From Pseudomonadota bacterium (GTDB taxonomy: Bacteria; Pseudomonadota; Alphaproteobacteria; Rhizobiales; Aestuariivirgaceae): a DNA stretch of 64,000 nucleotides. The notes below the pieces were generated by a model. The model did not search any database, was not told where the DNA came from, and saw only the letters and a list, made by a program, of their open reading frames with translations. Shown here piece after piece: positions 8,312 through 18,627 of the stretch (position 1 is its first letter; every line of letters starts with the position of its first letter). Made by a program: the position numbers and the translations under genes. The stretch is taken from positions 87,511 to 151,510 of the forward strand of contig JAIUNJ010000007.1 of assembly GCA_020161855.1 (NCBI GenBank). Direction: 5' to 3'.

Positions 8312-9659
8312 AGAGAACTCCCTTTACGGCGGCCACCACCTCGTCGGCGGATGGCAGAGCCAGCTTTTCAAGATTGGATGCATAGGGCATGGGCACATCC
8401 TTGCCGGCAACGCGCGCAACCGGCGCATCCAGATAGTCAAAGGCATGTGTCATGATTTCGGCGGCGAGTTCGCTCGTCACCGAGAAGCGCGGGAAGCCCT
8501 CCTCCACGCAGACGCAGCGGTTGGTCTTCTTCACCGACTCGACCACTGTGCCGATATCCATCGGGCGAATGGTGCGCAGATCGATGATCTCGCAATCGAT
8601 GCCTTCCGCTGCCAGCTTGTCGGCCGCAGCGTGGGCATAGGTCATGCCGATGCCGAACGAAACGATGGTGCAATCCACACCGGGGCGTGCCACGCGCGCC
8701 TTGCCGATGGGTACAATCCAGTCGTCCACTTTCGGAACGTCGAAGCTCTTGCCGTAGAGAATCTCATTCTCGAGGAAGACCACGGGATTGGGATCGCGGA
8801 TCGCAGCCTTCATCAGGCCTTTGGCGTCAGCGGCCGTGTAAGGCATCACCACCTTGAGCCCGGGAATCTGGCTGTACCAGGCGGCATAATCCTGGCTGTG
8901 CTGCGCGGCCACGCGGGCCGCCGCGCCGTTGGGGCCACGGAACACGATGGAACAGCCCATCTGCCCGCCCGACATGTAAAGCGTCTTGGCGGCAGAGTTG
9001 ATGATCTGGTCGATGGCCTGCATTGCGAAGTTGAAGGTCATGAACTCCACGATCGGCTTGAGGCCGGCGAACGCCGCACCGACCGCAATGCCGGTGAAGC
9101 CATGCTCGGTGATCGGCGTATCAATGATCCGTTTGTCACCGAACTCGTCGAGCATGCCCTGGGAGATCTTGTAGGCGCCCTGGTACTGGCCCACTTCCTC
9201 ACCGATCAGGAACACGTCCGGATCGCTGCGCATTTCTTCACTCATGGCCGCGCGGATCGCCTCACGCACGGTCATGGTCACCATTTCCGTGCCCGCCGGA
9301 ATATCAGGATCCGCAACGGCAACAGGCGTAGCCACGATGATCGGCGCGGCATCCGTGACGGCTGCAGCAACCGGCGCAGCCACAGGTTCAGGCGCGGCGG
9401 CGGCCGGGCCCTTGGCAGCGCTCGCCTCGCCGATGACGGCGATGGGCGTGTTGACCTTCACGTTCTCCGTGCCTGCAGCAATCAAGATTTCGCTAAGCGG
9501 CCCTTCATCGACGGCCTCAACTTCCATGGTCGCCTTGTCGGTCTCGATCTCTGCGATTACGTCACCGGGCTTAACGGCATCACCGACGTTCTTGAGCCAT
9601 TTTGAGAGCTTGCCCTCTTCCATGGTCGGCGAAAGGGCGGGCATGAGGATGGTTGGCAT
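8304..9659 (-). CDS. pdhB: Pyruvate dehydrogenase E1 beta subunit with N-terminal lipoyl domain
   Basis: A 451-residue protein. Residues 1-78 form a lipoyl domain (K42 in [10 protein letters not shown]), followed by an Ala/Pro/Val linker to about residue 125. The transketolase-like pyrimidine-binding domain begins at [15 protein letters not shown], and the C-terminal transketolase domain contains [10 protein letters not shown] and [11 protein letters not shown] lipoylated E1-beta is characteristic of alphaproteobacteria. It pairs with pdhA 12 bases upstream to form the thiamine-diphosphate-dependent decarboxylase. Confidence 0.97.
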   Translation of the reverse strand: MPTILMPALSPTMEEGKLSKWLKNVGDAVKPGDVIAEIETDKATMEVEAVDEGPLSEILIAAGTENVKVNTPIAVIGEASAAKGPAAAAPEPVAAPVAAAVTDAAPIIVATPVAVADPDIPAGTEMVTMTVREAIRAAMSEEMRSDPDVFLIGEEVGQYQGAYKISQGMLDEFGDKRIIDTPITEHGFTGIAVGAAFAGLKPIVEFMTFNFAMQAIDQIINSAAKTLYMSGGQMGCSIVFRGPNGAAARVAAQHSQDYAAWYSQIPGLKVVMPYTAADAKGLMKAAIRDPNPVVFLENEILYGKSFDVPKVDDWIVPIGKARVARPGVDCTIVSFGIGMTYAHAAADKLAAEGIDCEIIDLRTIRPMDIGTVVESVKKTNRCVCVEEGFPRFSVTSELAAEIMTHAFDYLDAPVARVAGKDVPMPYASNLEKLALPSADEVVAAVKGVLYV

Positions 9660-9671
9660 TTGCTATTGTCC

Positions 9672-10739
9672 TCAGGCGTTCACATAGATGTCGGTCCACA
9701 GCTCGGAGGCATCCGGCAGTGGATCGTTGGTGGCGAAGTCGGCGGCGCGCGTCACAACATCGCGGATTTCACCGTCAATCTTCTTGAGATCATCTTCGCT
9801 GGCCCGGTTTGACTTGAGCAGCCGCGCCTTCACCTGCTCGATTGGGTCATGCTCCTCGCGCATCTTCTGCACTTCTTCCTTGGAGCGGTATTTCGCAGGG
9901 TCCGACATGGAGTGTCCGCGGTAGCGGTAGGTCATCATCTCCAAAATATAGGGGCCCTCACCGCTGCGGCAATGTTCGGTGGCCCGGTCCGCCGCGTCCT
10001 TGACCGCGCGGACGTCCATGCCATCGACCTGCTCGGCCGGAATGCCGAAGGCCTCGCCGCGCTTACCAAGTTCCTCGGCAACGGCCGTCGAACGGGTTGC
10101 CGCCGTACCCATGGCATAGCGGTTGTTCTCAATCACGAAGATGCAAGGCAGCTTCCAGATCGAGGCCATGTTGAAGGTTTCATAGACCTGCCCCTGGTTG
10201 GCAGCGCCATCACCATAATAGGTCATCGAAACATTGGTATTGCCGCGATAGCGGTTGGCGAAGGCCAGTCCCGCCCCCAGCGGCACCTGCGCGCCGACAA
10301 TGCCATGACCACCATAAAAATGCTTCTCGCGGCTGAACATGTGCATGGAACCGCCCTTGCCCTTCGAGATACCGCCGCGGCGCCCCGTGAGCTCGGCCAT
10401 CACGCCGGCCGGGTCCATGCCACAGGCAAGCATATGACCATGGTCGCGATAGGAAGTGATCACCTGGTCACCTTCCTGCGCCGCCATCTGCATCCCCACA
10501 ACCACAGCTTCCTGGCCGATATAGAGATGGCAGAAACCGCCGATCAGACCCATGCCATAGAGCTGTCCCGCCTTTTCCTCGAAACGCCGGATCAGCAGCA
10601 TGTCGCGATAGGCATTGATCTCTTCCTCAGCCGAAAAGCCTGAATTCTTGAGGTCCGTTGCCTTTGGGCCCTTGCCGCCCTTTTCGCCTTTGCTGCCCTT
10701 CTCGCCCTTGCGCGCCAGATAAGCCGACTTGACCGCCAT
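9672..10739 (-). CDS. pdhA: Pyruvate dehydrogenase E1 alpha subunit
   Basis: A 355-residue subunit that binds thiamine diphosphate. The cofactor motif runs from GDGAANQGQ to IENN, and the phosphorylation-loop-like stretch YRYRGHSMSDPAKYR is present near residue 275. Residues 11-28 form an unusual charged Gly/Lys repeat (KGEKGSKGEKGGKGPK) ahead of the conserved start of the fold. This is the first gene of the pdh-lipA run. The ATG at 10739 has a GAGGAGG ribosome-binding site. The 107-bp gap to ftsB is AT-rich and is the likely promoter region, but I cannot place -35/-10 boxes with confidence. Confidence 0.96.
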   Translation of the reverse strand: MAVKSAYLARKGEKGSKGEKGGKGPKATDLKNSGFSAEEEINAYRDMLLIRRFEEKAGQLYGMGLIGGFCHLYIGQEAVVVGMQMAAQEGDQVITSYRDHGHMLACGMDPAGVMAELTGRRGGISKGKGGSMHMFSREKHFYGGHGIVGAQVPLGAGLAFANRYRGNTNVSMTYYGDGAANQGQVYETFNMASIWKLPCIFVIENNRYAMGTAATRSTAVAEELGKRGEAFGIPAEQVDGMDVRAVKDAADRATEHCRSGEGPYILEMMTYRYRGHSMSDPAKYRSKEEVQKMREEHDPIEQVKARLLKSNRASEDDLKKIDGEIRDVVTRAADFATNDPLPDASELWTDIYVNA

Positions 10740-10846
10740 GCCGATGCCTCCTCAAACGAGAGGCAACATAACACTAAACTGTTGTGTGCACTTGCAAAAT
10801 CAACAATTAACTGAATTTCGGTTTATCGGCTGGATTCCACAAGCTT

Positions 10847-11149
10847 TTATGGGTCGTAGCGGACAATGAGCTCGTTGGGCCGTGACAGCTCGAGCTGCGT
10901 GCGGGCCAGTTCTTCCAGCATATCGGGGTCGATGTGCTCCGGCCGCATGAGAACGACCTTCCCTTCCATAACGCCCTGACGGCTGCGGCTTTCGGCAAGC
11001 TGTGCTTCGAGCCTGGCCTTGTTCTGGTGGAGCGCATCAAGATACTGGTAGCCGCGTGGTCCCTCGAAGGCGTACCAGGCAAAATAGCCGAGCAACGCCA
11101 GACAACCCAGCGTGACCAGCCAGTCGAATCTCCGCAGTCGCATCAGCAT
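10847..11149 (-). CDS. ftsB: FtsB/DivIC-family cell-division protein
   Basis: A 100-residue single-pass membrane protein: short basic N-terminus, one helix at about 9-28 (WLVTLGCLALLGYFAWYA), then a coiled coil with heptad spacing (LHQNKARLEAQLAESRSRQG) and a C-terminal segment ending LSRPNELIVRYDP. This is the plan of FtsB, the divisome partner of FtsL and FtsQ. Two ATGs (11149 and 11143) are possible. ftsB near eno and pdhA is conserved in Rhizobiales; here an Rrf2 regulator gene on the other strand separates it from eno. Confidence 0.88.
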   Translation of the reverse strand: MLMRLRRFDWLVTLGCLALLGYFAWYAFEGPRGYQYLDALHQNKARLEAQLAESRSRQGVMEGKVVLMRPEHIDPDMLEELARTQLELSRPNELIVRYDP

Positions 11150-11182
11150 GGCGCGGACTTGAGACCGAAGAGGTTAATGCAA

Positions 11183-11213
11183 TGTAACTTTTTTCGTTCC
11201 TGGCCCCGTTACA
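11183..11213. repeat. TGTAAC/GTTACA inverted repeat in the ftsB-Rrf2 divergent region
   Basis: TGTAAC at 11183-11188 faces GTTACA at 11208-11213, with a third related half (TTTACAC) near 11221. The repeat lies about 40 bases before the Rrf2 gene start. Dyads like this are typical operators, so autoregulation by the Rrf2 protein is possible. This is inference only. Confidence 0.35.
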
Positions 11214-11249
11214 CTTGATTTTTACACATCCAGGGCTGATCTAAGGCCC

Positions 11250-11684
11250 ATGTTGTCAAGCTCTCGCTTTGTCGTTGCCGTTCATGCCCTGTCCGTTTTG
11301 GTTTGCCAGCGGGGCAAGGCGCCGGTGTGCTCGAATGCCATCGCGGCCAGCGTCCATACCAACCCGGTGGTCATCCGCCGCCTCATGACTGAGCTGGAAG
11401 CGGCAGGCCTGGTCACCTCTACTGCCGGCCGCTCTGGCGGTTTCTCGCTGGCGCGGGCCGCGGAGAGCATCACGCTCGCTGACGTGTACACCGCCGTCGA
11501 GGACGAGACTGTCTTCCGCATGCACAAGATTGATCCGAACGCGGACTGCCCTGTCGCTGCACAGCTCGGCAAGGCGCTGTCGCCCTCGCTCCGCGCCGCT
11601 GAATCCGCGATGACGCGGTCTCTCGGACTGACCAGCCTCGCCGATGTATCACAGGCCATCCACCGGGAAGAAGCTGCTGCCTGA
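11250..11684 (+). CDS. Rrf2-family transcriptional regulator
   Basis: A 144-residue winged-helix regulator. The recognition region is SNAIAASVHTNPVVIRRLMTELEAAGLV, and the wing holds TSTAGRSGGFSLAR, the usual Rrf2 'G-x-x-GG' signature. Iron-sulfur members carry three closely spaced cysteines; here only one (NADCPV, near residue 93) is in that region, so this is more like the cluster-free YwnA/Rv1287-type branch. It is transcribed away from ftsB and towards eno. A TGTAAC-type dyad lies upstream. Confidence 0.9.
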   Translation: MLSSSRFVVAVHALSVLVCQRGKAPVCSNAIAASVHTNPVVIRRLMTELEAAGLVTSTAGRSGGFSLARAAESITLADVYTAVEDETVFRMHKIDPNADCPVAAQLGKALSPSLRAAESAMTRSLGLTSLADVSQAIHREEAAA

Positions 11685-11726
11685 CAGTCTTCCCGGCTAG
11701 TTTTAGTTGGCCATGCCTATCGGCAC

Positions 11727-13040
<1,314 letters not shown>

Positions 13041-13158
13041 TTATGCGAAGCTTCCATGACGATTGCAAGAAATATGAGGAACGCACCTCATGGAGGAATT
13101 CCTTGAATCCGATGTGGCAGCCACCATGTTTGCCGGACAACCAAGGAGGGTACTTGCA

Positions 13159-13674
13159 ATGACACATGCGTCCAGTGCGACAGCCGAAGGCGTTACTCTG
13201 GAACACGAAGCCCGTGACGGCCGGCATTCCTGCCGCAAGGGCAAATACCGCTGGTCCGGTCTTGAGATCGTGGCCGTGATTGCCGGCTTTGTGGTCTTCT
13301 GGCCGCTGGGTCTTCTGGCTCTCGCGCTGAAGCTGATCCGCGGAGAAATCTGGGCCGGCGCAAGCCAGAGCGTTCCGCCCTGGGTCGCCTTCAAGACCTG
13401 GAAGCAGCAGAACCGGCCCGAAGGTTTCGGTTTTGCCAGCAACACCTGGCAGAAGCCGTGGCAAGCCCAGGCTTCCTCGGGCAACGCCGCCTTCGACGCT
13501 TACCGCAAGGAGCAGCTGGATCGCCTCGAAGCCGAGCGCCGCAAGCTTGAAGAAGAGCAGAAGGCCTTTGCCGAGCATCTTGCCAAGCTGCGCCGCGCCA
13601 AGGACCAGGAAGAGTTCGATCGCTTCATGGCCGAACGCCGGGATGCTGCGAGCGGCAATACTGCTGCAGGCTAA
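13159..13674 (+). CDS. DUF2852 membrane-anchored protein
   Basis: A 171-residue protein. The ATG at 13159 is preferred because AAGGAGGG lies at 13143-13150; an upstream in-frame ATG at 13090 lacks a site. A single long hydrophobic segment at about 34-58 (IVAVIAGFVVFWPLGLLALALKL) fits one or two membrane passes, preceded by KGKYRWSGLE. The C-terminal 60 residues are a charged coiled coil (LDRLEAERRKLEEEQKAFAE...). This is the layout of DUF2852 proteins of alphaproteobacteria, whose function is unknown. A strong terminator follows at 13698-13730. Confidence 0.82.
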   Translation: MTHASSATAEGVTLEHEARDGRHSCRKGKYRWSGLEIVAVIAGFVVFWPLGLLALALKLIRGEIWAGASQSVPPWVAFKTWKQQNRPEGFGFASNTWQKPWQAQASSGNAAFDAYRKEQLDRLEAERRKLEEEQKAFAEHLAKLRRAKDQEEFDRFMAERRDAASGNTAAG

Positions 13675-13697
13675 TTCAAGTACTCACTGACAATCGA

Positions 13698-13730
13698 GGC
13701 CCAGCCTTCCCGGCTGGGCCTTTTCTTATT
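13698..13730 (+). terminator. Rho-independent terminator after the DUF2852 gene
   Basis: A perfect 9-bp stem GGCCCAGCC (13698-13706) / GGCTGGGCC (13712-13720) with a 5-base loop is followed by TTTTCTTATT. It isolates the DUF2852 gene from the glnB promoter. Confidence 0.93.
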
Positions 13731-13855
13731 GGGCGTAGCACTCGCCATCTGGACACCATCCCTGCACCAGGCGACAGCACATTATTTAATCACACAGGCT
13801 ATTTATCAGGCATTCGAGGCGCCTAAAATTCGATCAAGGGGCTCTAAATCCTTGA

Positions 13856-14266
<411 letters not shown>

Positions 14267-14317
14267 GCGTTCACAGCAAGAAACTATTCCAAGCCAGAAA
14301 CGAGAGGACAATCAAAC

Positions 14318-15736
14318 ATGGCCAAGGACAGTGCAATCGAGAAAGCCTTGAAAACCATCAAGGACAAGGACGTCAAATACGTTGACCTCCGCTTCACCGA
14401 CCCGCGTGGCAAAATGCAGCATCTGACGATGGACGTCTCCCAGATGCATGAAGAAGCCTGGGAAGAAGGACTGATGTTCGACGGTTCTTCCATCGCTGGC
14501 TGGAAGGCGATCAACGAGTCCGACATGATCCTCAAGCCCGACGCAGAGTCGGTGCATCTCGACCCCTTCTATGCCCAGACCACGCTCGCCGTGTTCTGCG
14601 ACATCGCCGATCCGGGCACGGGCGAAGGCTACAACCGTGATCCACGCTCGATCGCCAAGCGCACCGAGACCTATCTCAAGTCCACCAAGATCGGTGACAC
14701 GGTGTTCGTCGGACCTGAGGCCGAATTCTTCGTGTTCGATGACGTGAAGTTCTCGACCAGCCCCTACAAGACCGGCTTCGAGCTCGACGGCGTTGAACTG
14801 CCGAAGAACTCGGATCGCGACTATGAGTCGGGCAACCTCGGCCACCGCATGCGTACCAAGGGTGGCTATTTCCCAGTCAACCCGATGGATTCCGCCCAGG
14901 ACATGCGCGGCGAAATGCTTTCGGTGATGGGCGAGATGGGCCTGGTCGTCGAGAAGCACCACCACGAAGTTGCATCGAGCCAGCACGAACTCGGCACCCG
15001 CTACCAGCCGCTCGTTGTCGCGGCCGACCACATGCAGATCTACAAGTATGTGATCCACAACGTCGCCCATTCCTACGGCAAGACGGCAACCTTCATGCCG
15101 AAGCCGGTGTTCGGCGACAACGGCTCGGGCATGCACTGCCACTTCTCGATCTGGAAGGACGGCAAGACCCAGATGGCCGGCAATCAGTATGCCGATCTCT
15201 CCGAAGCCTGCCTCTACTTCATCGGTGGCGTGATCAAGCATGCCAAGTCGCTCAACGCCTTCACCAACCCCTCGACGAACTCCTACAAGCGTCTCGTCCC
15301 GGGCTATGAGGCACCGGTGCTGCTGGCCTACTCCTCGCGCAACCGGTCGGCCTCGTGCCGCATTCCCTTCACCTCCAACCCGAAGGCAAAGCGCGTTGAA
15401 GTCCGCTTCCCCGATCCAACGGCGAACCCCTACCTGGCGTTCTCGGCTGTCATCATGGCCGGCCTCGATGGCATCGTGAACAAGATCCATCCCGGCCCGG
15501 CCATGGACAAGAACCTTTATGATCTGCCGCCGGCAGAACTTGCCAAGGTTCCGACCGTTTGCGGTTCACTCCAGGAAGCCATCGACAGCCTCGCTGCCGA
15601 CCACGACTACCTCACCAAGGGTGGCGTGTTCTCCAAGGATCAGATCGAAAGCTATCTTGAACTGAAGCAGGAAGAACAGGACCGCTACCGGATGATGCCG
15701 CATCCGATCGAGTACGACATGTACTACAGCTGCTGA
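14318..15736 (+). CDS. glnA: Glutamine synthetase type I
   Basis: A 472-residue GSI-beta enzyme joining ammonia to glutamate. Visible motifs are the Asp-50 latch region FDGSSIAGW, the active-site stretch [12 protein letters not shown], the ATP-binding [10 protein letters not shown] and [19 protein letters not shown], and the adenylylation loop [10 protein letters not shown] with its target tyrosine. It is therefore probably controlled by GlnE. The ATG at 14318 follows GAGAGGA. It is cotranscribed with glnB and closed by a strong terminator at 15775-15803. Confidence 0.98.
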   Translation: MAKDSAIEKALKTIKDKDVKYVDLRFTDPRGKMQHLTMDVSQMHEEAWEEGLMFDGSSIAGWKAINESDMILKPDAESVHLDPFYAQTTLAVFCDIADPGTGEGYNRDPRSIAKRTETYLKSTKIGDTVFVGPEAEFFVFDDVKFSTSPYKTGFELDGVELPKNSDRDYESGNLGHRMRTKGGYFPVNPMDSAQDMRGEMLSVMGEMGLVVEKHHHEVASSQHELGTRYQPLVVAADHMQIYKYVIHNVAHSYGKTATFMPKPVFGDNGSGMHCHFSIWKDGKTQMAGNQYADLSEACLYFIGGVIKHAKSLNAFTNPSTNSYKRLVPGYEAPVLLAYSSRNRSASCRIPFTSNPKAKRVEVRFPDPTANPYLAFSAVIMAGLDGIVNKIHPGPAMDKNLYDLPPAELAKVPTVCGSLQEAIDSLAADHDYLTKGGVFSKDQIESYLELKQEEQDRYRMMPHPIEYDMYYSC

Positions 15737-15774
15737 TCGGCAGCCGAACGGTAACCGATACGAAACTGATGGGA

Positions 15775-15803
15775 AACCCCGGTGGCAACACCGGGGTTTT
15801 CCG
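15775..15803 (+). terminator. Rho-independent terminator of the glnBA operon
   Basis: An 11-bp perfect stem (AAACCCCGGTG at 15775-15785; CACCGGGGTTT at 15790-15800) with a GCAA tetraloop ends in a short T-run, 38 bases after the glnA stop. Confidence 0.9.
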
Positions 15804-15839
15804 CTATTTGGATGGTAGTACGCATCACAAAGACATCAC

Positions 15840-16205
15840 ATGAAGCGCTTCGCCCCATCTCTTTGCCTGGCATTCCTCTTGGCCGCAGGTCCCGCCCTGG
15901 CCGAAACACGATGCGGGTGGATTCAAAACCCGACGCCGGGCAACTGGTGGCTCACAGATGCGCAGGGTGAATGGACCATCGGAACACAGGGCGGCGCCCA
16001 GGCCGAAGGCATGGACCTTCTCCCGGATTTCACAGCCGGCGAATGGGTGGTGACCAACGGATCATCCTATGGCTACGGCTGCGCTTGCCTTGAAGTCACG
16101 ACAGAACACGGCAACGGCCAGACCATCACTGCCATCATGGATGTGGATCAACTGCCCCTCAAGCGTTGCACAGCCGATTCCGCACTATCACCGCCGAACA
16201 ACTAG
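15840..16205 (+). CDS. DUF4087 secreted protein
   Basis: A 121-residue protein with a clear Sec signal peptide (MKRFAPSLCLAFLLAAGPALA, cleaved after about residue 21). The mature part has the DUF4087 pattern: RCGWIQNPTPGNWWLTDAQG, then a Gly-rich stretch, then TNGSSYGYGCACLEV. Four cysteines (two in CAC, one in RCGW, one near the end) may form periplasmic disulfides. Function is unknown. It stands alone after the glnBA terminator, and converges on the RTX gene. Confidence 0.84.
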   Translation: MKRFAPSLCLAFLLAAGPALAETRCGWIQNPTPGNWWLTDAQGEWTIGTQGGAQAEGMDLLPDFTAGEWVVTNGSSYGYGCACLEVTTEHGNGQTITAIMDVDQLPLKRCTADSALSPPNN

Positions 16206-16273
16206 GCCCCCGGCACCAACGGCAAGGGCCGGAACGTGATGTCCAGGCCCTGATGTCGTCCCTGGCGCCGATG

Positions 16274-17095
16274 TCAGAGTATGAAGTCACTACCGACTAG
16301 GAACTTGTGCCCGGTCAGGAAGATCTGAATATCGGCAACCCTGTCACCGTTGATGTCGCCTTCGATCACCGTCTTCGCAGAGGCTCCGGCCCCAGTGTAG
16401 AAGAAGTGCAACTCTCCCTGTGAGCCGTTGAAGGTCGCATCATAGCCCTTCCAGGCAAAGGCGTTGTTGCCACCGACACCCGTCTTGGCGTCGATGCTGC
16501 TCAGGTCGATCATGTCGACATCGAGCTGGAAGTCCGTGATCGTATCGCGACCGTAGGCCGCGTTGCTGTCGTTGATCGACTCGAAAATGAAATAGTCATA
16601 GCCTGAGCCGCCAGTCAGCAGGTCACTGCCACGGTTTCCGTAGATATCGTCGTTGCCGCCGCCACCGCGAATGTCGTCGCTACCGGCGCCGCCCTTCAGC
16701 ACGTTTGACGCCGAGTTGCCGATGATGATGTCCGCCCGTGCGGAACCCGTGACGCCCTCGATCGATACCAGTTCGTCATCGACATAGCCGCCACCCGTCG
16801 GCCGGTCCCAGGCCTGGCCGAGGCTGAGATCAATATACATCCCAAGGCTCGAGCCGGTGTTGAAGAAGGAGTAGTCCACGGTGTCGAAGCCGGTACCACC
16901 ATCCAGGTAGTTCCAACCGTAACCGCCATTCAGCGTGTCGTTGCCCGCACCACCATAGAGATCGTCGTCGCCGTTGCCCGCGATCAGCGTGTCGTGGCCG
17001 CCGTTGCCAAAAATCGCAAAGTCATAATCCCAAGCCCAGTTAGGAACCTTCAGGACATTGCTGCTGCCGTTGCCGCTGAGCGTGTAATCAACCAT
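16274..17095 (-). CDS. RTX-repeat calcium-binding protein, serralysin-type C-terminus
   Basis: A 273-residue acidic protein with no catalytic domain that I recognise. Two blocks of Gly/Asp-rich nonapeptides are seen, about residues 25-75 (NGGHDTLIAGNGDDDLYGG...) and about 128-170 (GGAGSDDIRGGGGNDDIYG...). These form calcium-bound beta-rolls outside the cell. The last third (YFIFESINDSN..., DTITDFQLDVDMIDLSSID..., DINGDRVADIQIFLTG) matches the Peptidase_M10_C domain that carries the C-terminal type I secretion signal. The start at 17095 is backed by AGAAGGAGAG; an upstream in-frame start would add 13 unlikely residues. No type I exporter genes are in the window. Confidence 0.88.
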   Translation of the reverse strand: MVDYTLSGNGSSNVLKVPNWAWDYDFAIFGNGGHDTLIAGNGDDDLYGGAGNDTLNGGYGWNYLDGGTGFDTVDYSFFNTGSSLGMYIDLSLGQAWDRPTGGGYVDDELVSIEGVTGSARADIIIGNSASNVLKGGAGSDDIRGGGGNDDIYGNRGSDLLTGGSGYDYFIFESINDSNAAYGRDTITDFQLDVDMIDLSSIDAKTGVGGNNAFAWKGYDATFNGSQGELHFFYTGAGASAKTVIEGDINGDRVADIQIFLTGHKFLVGSDFIL

Positions 17096-17230
17096 TTGAA
17101 CTCTCCTTCTCACGAGTTGAGCGGAGAGTTGCACGGCGCAGCTGAGCCGCTGCTGAAGTCTGTGTTCACCGTGGATTCAGCGGAGGAACACCCCAAAAAC
17201 ACAATCCGGGCAATTGCTTGCGGAATGAGA

Positions 17231-17266
17231 CAAGAAAGCCTCCTCTCCATGGCGGAAAGGAGGCTT
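17231..17266 (-). terminator. Rho-independent terminator of the glycine-zipper gene
   Basis: On the minus strand a 13-bp stem (one G-T pair) with a 5-base loop runs from 17266 to 17236 and is followed by TTTCTTGTCT. It lies 37 bases after the stop of the glycine-zipper gene. The remaining gap up to 17096 carries the leader of the RTX gene; no boxes could be placed. Confidence 0.85.
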
Positions 17267-17302
17267 CAATCGGTTCAACTGACTTCAGCGCCGCAGCGCT
17301 GA

Positions 17303-17662
17303 TCAGTCATACAGCTCATCAATGTCGTCCGCGATGCGGCACTTCTTGTAGTACTTTTTATAAGTCTTCTTCCACTTGTCATTGGCTGCAACACCGCCGA
17401 GTGCCGTGCCGCCAACGCCGCCGATGATGGCGCCCGTCGCCGCGCCCTTCTTGCTGCCGGTGGCAACGGAGCCAATGGCCAGACCTGCCAGTGCGCCAAT
17501 GGCCAGGCCTTCAACAACCTTCTTGTTGGACTTCTTGTTGGCTTTCTTCGTTGCGTAGCTGTCGCAGAAGCCCTTCGACAGAGCGAAGCTCTGTGTAGAT
17601 GTCACGGCCGCCAGCGGCAACGACATCGAGGCGCACATCAGTGCGGCGATAATCTTCTTCAT
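17303..17662 (-). CDS. Glycine-zipper envelope protein of unknown function
   Basis: A 119-residue protein with a signal peptide (MKKIIAALMCASMSLPLAA...). After a Lys-rich stretch (KKANKKSNKKV) comes a glycine-zipper segment at about 50-90 (GLAIGALAGLAIGSVATGS, then GAATGAIIGGVGGTALGG), and a basic/aromatic end with one Cys (WKKTYKKYYKKCRIADD). Glycine-zipper proteins often insert into or oligomerise at membranes. A very strong ribosome-binding site (AGGAGGAGTTGAGGA) precedes the ATG, so high expression is likely. It ends before a good terminator. Confidence 0.8.
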   Translation of the reverse strand: MKKIIAALMCASMSLPLAAVTSTQSFALSKGFCDSYATKKANKKSNKKVVEGLAIGALAGLAIGSVATGSKKGAATGAIIGGVGGTALGGVAANDKWKKTYKKYYKKCRIADDIDELYD

Positions 17663-17727
17663 TCCTCAACTCCTCCTGAAATCCGCCCGACTCCTCGTAA
17701 GCACCAATCATGGCGATAAAAGGAGCA

Positions 17728-18627
17728 TTATTCAAGGCGGGCGGGAAAGCCAGGAGCCCGGAGGTCAGTCCCGAGCGCTTCCTCGAGCAGTTTGGCGATC
17801 TGTGTCGACTGCGCCGAGCCTCCATAGGCGGCCTTGCCGCGCACAAAGGTCTGGTTTGTCATCCCGGCGAGATCCAGGGGCACGCCGAACTCGCGCCCGA
17901 ACTGCATGGCAAAACCCAGATCCTTGAGAGCAAGGTCCATCGTGAAGGCGATGTCGTAACTTCCGTTCAGGATCAGCTGGCCTTCCGTTTCATGCACGAA
18001 GCTCGTTCCCGAACTGGCAGCAATCGCCTGCCACGCCTGCCCCAGGTCGAGGCCGCCCCGCTTCGCCAGCATCAGGGCCTCAGCGTCGGCCACCAGATGG
18101 ATGAAGGCCAGCATATTCGTGATGACCTTGATGACAGCCGCAGCTCCCAAAGGCCCCATATGGAAAATCCTGCTGCCGATGGCCTCAAGAACCTTCCGAT
18201 GCTCTTCGAACAGCGCCTTGTCGCCGCCCACGAGCACGGTGATCTCGCCGCGCGCTGCCAGGTGAACACCGCCGGTCACTGGCGCTTCGAGAACCCGGAT
18301 TCCCCTTGCTTCAGCAACCGCGGCCAGGCGCTGCACCTCATCGCGGCCAAGCGTCGAGTTCTCGATCCAGGTCGCGCCCGGCTTCAGCCCCTTCAGGACT
18401 TCGCCGAGCACTTTCTCCGACACGGCGGGTGATGGAAGGCAGGTCAGCACCACATCAACCTGCCGCGCCAGCTCGGAGGGGCTTGCAGCCCATGCCGCCC
18501 CCGCGGCGAGGTGCCTGTCCGCAAGCGACTTGTCGATGTCATGGACAACCAGTGGAAAGCCTCTGCGCTGCAGGCTTGCCGCCAGATGTCCCCCAAGGTT
18601 CCCGAGACCGATATATCCGTATTTCAT
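17728..18627 (-). CDS. NAD(P)-dependent beta-hydroxyacid dehydrogenase (3-hydroxyisobutyrate / tartronate-semialdehyde reductase type)
   Basis: A 299-residue enzyme of the 6-phosphogluconate/3-HIBDH superfamily. It has the Rossmann motif YIGLGNLGGHLA at residues 4-15, the substrate-binding signature EAPVTGGVHLAARGEITVLVGG near 120, and the catalytic lysine in IKVITNMLAF near residue 170. The ATG at 18627 shares its first base with the TGA of the upstream enolase-superfamily gene, so the two are translationally coupled. The substrate is probably a 3-hydroxyacid or semialdehyde made downstream of that enzyme, but this cannot be decided from sequence. A second, distinct member lies at 44132-45004. 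Confidence 0.88.
   Translation of the reverse strand: MKYGYIGLGNLGGHLAASLQRRGFPLVVHDIDKSLADRHLAAGAAWAASPSELARQVDVVLTCLPSPAVSEKVLGEVLKGLKPGATWIENSTLGRDEVQRLAAVAEARGIRVLEAPVTGGVHLAARGEITVLVGGDKALFEEHRKVLEAIGSRIFHMGPLGAAAVIKVITNMLAFIHLVADAEALMLAKRGGLDLGQAWQAIAASSGTSFVHETEGQLILNGSYDIAFTMDLALKDLGFAMQFGREFGVPLDLAGMTNQTFVRGKAAYGGSAQSTQIAKLLEEALGTDLRAPGFPARLE

Noticed and set aside
11700-11726. TGCC/GGCA hairpin after eno as a terminator
   Set aside because: Only a 4-5 bp stem with a weak T-run; not better than chance.
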